Positions 7,001 through 8,858 of a stretch of DNA of 8,858 nt are shown here, piece after piece; position 1 is the first letter of the stretch; every line of letters begins with the position of its first letter. Source of the DNA: Spirochaetota bacterium (lineage in GTDB: Bacteria > Spirochaetota > UBA4802 > JAFGJZ01); NCBI GenBank assembly GCA_023396665.1, contig JAEWVL010000405.1, forward strand, positions 1-8,858, read 5' to 3'. A model generated the notes under the pieces. The model saw only the letters and a list, made by a program, of their open reading frames with translations, was not told the origin of the DNA and searched no databases. A program made the position numbers and the translations under genes.

Positions 7001-7409
7001 GCTGGTTGGCGATGTGACCGGAAATGTTCTCTTTTGTGTTCCCGAGGATTCCGGGTTTATGCTGTTGAATGATCTGTATGGTGCTGAGAGCGCTCCCGAT
7101 TCAATTCTCGGTGAAGACGGCGAATCAGCGATAAAGGAGCTTACCAACATCATCGGTTCCTCGGTTGTTAATGCTTTTTCTGAAAAAACCGGTTTGTCGA
7201 TTCTGTCAGATGTCCCTGTTCTGGTCAGAGACTATATGCAGGCGATACTTGATTCGATGCTGGTCGCTTTCACGACAACAAGTAATTACGCCCTTACGAT
7301 GGATTGTGAATTTTATTACGCGGATGACAGAGTTGTCGGCACGCTGCTGGTTCTTCCCGAGATCAATTCTCTCAGGCAGCTAGTTGACAATTTGAGGGAG
7401 AATGAGTAA
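4074..7409 (+). CDS. cheA: Chemotaxis histidine kinase CheA fused to a C-terminal CheC-like phosphatase domain
   Basis: This protein has 1111 residues, against about 650-700 for ordinary CheA. Domains in order: P1 HPt (1-105) with phospho-accepting H48 in RAAHSLKSSAA; a P2-like response-regulator docking domain (~155-270, beginning CYELSIHIEKDAPMKWVKA); P3 dimerisation (~335-400); P4 ATPase (~400-588) with N-box HMIRNSIDHAIE (N459), G1 DDGRG (499-503), F-box FQPGFST and G2 GRGVGMN (552-558); P5 CheW-like (589-725, from LTLAIIPAIMINV). All kinase motifs look intact, so it should phosphorylate CheY and CheB in response to receptors via CheW. An acidic, Pro/Gln-containing linker (726-905) then leads to a CheC-like domain (~906-1108) with the IDMSIPNVQLLP and VGDVTGNVLFCVP strands. 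Its second phosphatase site is intact (E1022-L-T-N1025); the first keeps N926 but has I923 instead of Glu. The stop overlaps the cheB start by 8 bases, which suggests translational coupling. Confidence 0.93.
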   Translation: MAFSLGEYQDIFLEEADDQLQELNRNLLDMEKNPEDADIINNIFRAAHSLKSSAAFVGLNDLSELAHKMENLLQGVRDKTLRINPEIIDLLFKCFDKINKVIELVSKGERPDVDLSDTIEEIGRVHQQQLKSAPSKTVRDEPVSEAAPKTLFSTQEKKELKKGLDGGLLCYELSIHIEKDAPMKWVKAQLVLNNIKNLTNVIKTVPEEENLTDETIKECVKIVVLTDEDPHELFNACNVDLVNKIDITQITLVRKDDKFVLKYTAVSTDEYVEQSVVTSPEPVVADTPLEKVQTAKETAVFRERVSVPDDETHEEQAHFVERRADKTGSVNAPTLRTVKVPVDKLDDLLNNVGELVIANSGFFRLFEELKKMRVDKTLMNEFKNRMEQMARIAKDLQGGIMKTRMVPIGSVFSRFNRLVRDVSRDCGKDVQLVTQGEDTELDKKVIDVIGEPIMHMIRNSIDHAIEDTSERIAVKKPANGTITLSAHQGGNQIFVEVTDDGRGLDKEKIKQKAITRGLISDETAANLEDNEIYAFIFQPGFSTAEKVTDVSGRGVGMNVVREVVQEMGGNIQIETELGMGTRFIMAFPLTLAIIPAIMINVAREKYAIPLSDVIETINIDKKDITTIEGHEVINLRGEILSLIRLSHFIGILGKIKNEADIPVIVVGYNNRKIGLIVDELEGKLEIVIKSLETNFRTVEGIAGASILGDGTIALILDIASMITMVINEQDKVSAEDKQRQLELNTAEVEEYRQLNNQFIQKTFTAEDVQDISLKEEESFDYFAQADAKDPLVESAVDFEVSGFLVEGVDTPLEDEMHLPEIGEPFFDDEEPIGETPVQSPVNQSQDKTEIDDNNMQYEQVESEDITEMLEPAEDVDVKVREALKQFKSELQENITSVVSSSDTDAHIKKSLAISEQDLSKIKILANVGITKAAESLSMIVKKRIDMSIPNVQLLPVEKISMGLHEQNSVYVGVYMPLVGDVTGNVLFCVPEDSGFMLLNDLYGAESAPDSILGEDGESAIKELTNIIGSSVVNAFSEKTGLSILSDVPVLVRDYMQAILDSMLVAFTTTSNYALTMDCEFYYADDRVVGTLLVLPEINSLRQLVDNLRENE

Positions 7410-8502
7410 GATTCGTGTCCTTGTGGTTGATGATTCTGCTCTCGTCAGGCGCATATTAACGGACATACTCGAATCAGATCCCGAGATAGAAATAGTCGGA
7501 ACCGCTTCCAACGGAAGGAATGCGGTGTTTAAGAGTTTTGTCCTTGACCCTGATGTGATCACTCTGGACATTGAGATGCCGGAGATGAACGGGCTTGAAG
7601 CGTTAAAAGAGATAATGCTTCGTAATGCCAAACCGGTTATCATGTTGAGTTCTTTCACCCAGCACGGCACCGATGCTACATTTAAAGCGCTTGAACTCGG
7701 GGCGGTGGATTTTGTTCCAAAACCGCAATCCACGCTGTCGCTTTCCCTTCAGGAGATATCACAGCTTCTGATTTCAAAGGTGAAAGCGGTAGCCCGGGCT
7801 AAGATTAATTATGCGGCCAAGGATCTTCGCGAAAAGATCAGTATACCCGAGAGCGAAAAACATCGTCTTTCACCCGAGGCACGACACAAGGTTCATGACC
7901 GCCTTCCCCTTTTTCGGCGTGCCGGCGAACATGAGAAGAACATTGTTGTCATCGGTACCTCAACCGGCGGCCCCACTGCGCTGGTAAATGTAATGGACAA
8001 GATTCCTTCAGGTTTACAGACTGCGATTTTGATCGTACAGCATATGCCCGAGGGTTTTACAAGAGCTTTTGCGGAGCGGCTTGATTCAATCTCAAGTTTC
8101 AAGGTCAAAGAGGCTGAGTCGGGTGATAAAATAGAGTACGGACACGCGTATCTTGCCCCCGGGCATTCTCATATGCTCGTTCATGAAGACGTCGGTGACG
8201 ATTTCATCGTTTTGGAAAAAAGTGCAAAGGTTTCTGGACATCGACCCTCGATTGATGTACTTTTTAATTCAGCGGCGATGATGCGTAACTGGCGTTTGAT
8301 CGCGGTGATAATGACGGGGATGGGGCGGGACGGTGCCGACGGTATCAAGAAAATTCATGATCTTGGCGGATTCACAATAGCACAGGACAAGCAGACTTCC
8401 GTCGTGTATGGTATGAATCGTGTTGCGGTTGAGATGGGTGCTATTGGAAATATAGTTCCGGTTTCTGAAATAAGTAAAAAAATTGTTGAACAATTAAGCT
8501 GA
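7402..8502 (+). CDS. cheB: Chemotaxis response regulator protein-glutamate methylesterase CheB
   Basis: This protein has 366 residues, normal length for CheB. The receiver domain (1-~120) has D10-D11, phospho-acceptor D56 in TLDIEMPEMNG, S83 and K107 (FVPKP). A linker (~125-178) leads to the methylesterase/glutamine deamidase domain (~180-366) with catalytic triad S187 (GTSTGGP), H214 (QHMPEGFT) and D310 (MTGMGRDGADG). Phosphorylated by CheA, it removes methyl groups from receptor glutamates and so resets receptor sensitivity. The opposing methyltransferase CheR is not in the window. ATG 7402 lies within the last codons of cheA, with GAGGGAG (7394-7400) directly upstream, so translation is probably coupled to cheA. 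No domain is missing. Confidence 0.97.
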   Translation: MSKIRVLVVDDSALVRRILTDILESDPEIEIVGTASNGRNAVFKSFVLDPDVITLDIEMPEMNGLEALKEIMLRNAKPVIMLSSFTQHGTDATFKALELGAVDFVPKPQSTLSLSLQEISQLLISKVKAVARAKINYAAKDLREKISIPESEKHRLSPEARHKVHDRLPLFRRAGEHEKNIVVIGTSTGGPTALVNVMDKIPSGLQTAILIVQHMPEGFTRAFAERLDSISSFKVKEAESGDKIEYGHAYLAPGHSHMLVHEDVGDDFIVLEKSAKVSGHRPSIDVLFNSAAMMRNWRLIAVIMTGMGRDGADGIKKIHDLGGFTIAQDKQTSVVYGMNRVAVEMGAIGNIVPVSEISKKIVEQLS

Positions 8503-8522
8503 TTAATATACATTCGCAACGG

Positions 8523-8528
8523 TATAAT
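8523..8528 (+). promoter_or_regulatory. Possible -10 element before cheY
   Basis: A perfect TATAAT lies 24 bases before the cheY ATG in the 50-base cheB-cheY gap. No -35 is visible at 16-18 bases (8499-8506 reads CTGATTAA), so an internal promoter raising cheY expression is only a possibility. GGAG at 8542-8545 is the Shine-Dalgarno site, 7 bases before the ATG. Confidence 0.25.
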
Positions 8529-8552
8529 TTGTTGATTTTATGGAGTGCGGTA

Positions 8553-8858
8553 ATGGCAAGAATCCTGATAGTTGATGACGCGAAATTCATGCGAACACTC
8601 GTAAAAGATGCTCTCACTCCCAAGGGGCATGAGATTATCGGAGAAGCTGAGAACGGAAATATTGCTGTTGATATGTACCGCAAGTTTAAACCGGATCTTG
8701 TTACAATGGACATAACTATGAGAGAAAAAGACGGAATCGAGGCTGCCGAGGAAATCCTGCAGCTTGATCCGAATGCGAAGATAATCATGGTTACGGCTCT
8801 CGGGCAGGAGAATCTTCTTACCAAGGCAATAAAGCTTGGAGTAAAAGATTTCGTTGTT
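8553..8858 (+). CDS. cheY: Chemotaxis response regulator CheY (3' end outside window)
   Basis: The frame runs from ATG 8553 to the window edge without a stop (102 codons seen of an expected ~120). It is a stand-alone receiver domain that carries the signal from CheA to the flagellar motor switch. Visible active-site residues are D8-D9, phospho-acceptor D53 in LVTMDITM, and T81 (MVTALGQ). The conserved lysine should follow the final DFVV just past the edge. The opening MARILIVDDAKFMR and GEAENGNIAVDMY match CheY of the Bacillus subtilis type. One departure: the position after DITM, normally proline (MPEMDG), is R57 (MREKDG). It follows cheB by 50 bases in the same direction and is presumably the substrate of the CheA kinase and of its CheC-like domain. 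Confidence 0.95.
   Translation, partial: MARILIVDDAKFMRTLVKDALTPKGHEIIGEAENGNIAVDMYRKFKPDLVTMDITMREKDGIEAAEEILQLDPNAKIIMVTALGQENLLTKAIKLGVKDFVV

Overview
The window holds most of a chemotaxis signalling operon preceded by a cell-division gene pair, with a short accessory stretch to its left. All clearly bacterial genes are of Gram-negative, motile type. The best guess for the organism is a spirochaete. This rests mainly on the small protein at 1514-2008, whose layout (ribbon-helix-helix-like N-terminus, tryptophan-rich C-terminal block) resembles, from memory, paralogous proteins of Treponema and related genera. The chemotaxis gene content is compatible with that but does not prove it. A related deep-branching Gram-negative phylum cannot be excluded.

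Left part (1-2008). The window opens inside an unrecognised gene on the + strand (2-589), whose C-terminal part is charged and coiled-coil-like. It converges, with only 7 bases between stop codons, on a PilZ-domain gene (cyclic-di-GMP binding, - strand, 597-905). Next on the - strand is a YpeA-type GNAT acetyltransferase (989-1423). Divergent from that is the RHH-like protein (1514-2008).

Right part (2177-8858). Six genes run in the same direction: a ZapB-like coiled-coil protein with a very acidic tail, zapA, cheW, cheA, cheB and a cheY cut by the window edge. Gaps are short (36, 71 and 71 bases), then cheA and cheB overlap by 8 bases, then comes a 50-base gap, so a single transcription unit is likely. 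CheW and CheA form the receptor-coupled kinase core. CheB is the phosphorylation-activated receptor methylesterase. CheY is the diffusible output regulator. No CheR, CheD, free-standing CheC/CheX/CheZ or receptor gene lies in the window.

The most notable observation is that CheA (1111 residues) carries a CheC-like phosphatase domain at its C-terminus, behind an acidic linker of about 180 residues. Kinase and a putative CheY-P phosphatase would therefore be one polypeptide. Of the two ExxN phosphatase sites of a CheC fold, the second is intact and the first has lost its glutamate. The second notable feature is the ZapB-like protein, whose last ~119 residues are blocks of Asp/Glu punctuated by eight short Ile/Val/Leu clusters. 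The third is that zapB-zapA sit at the head of the chemotaxis operon. No tRNA, rRNA, CRISPR array, insertion sequence or strong intrinsic terminator was seen.
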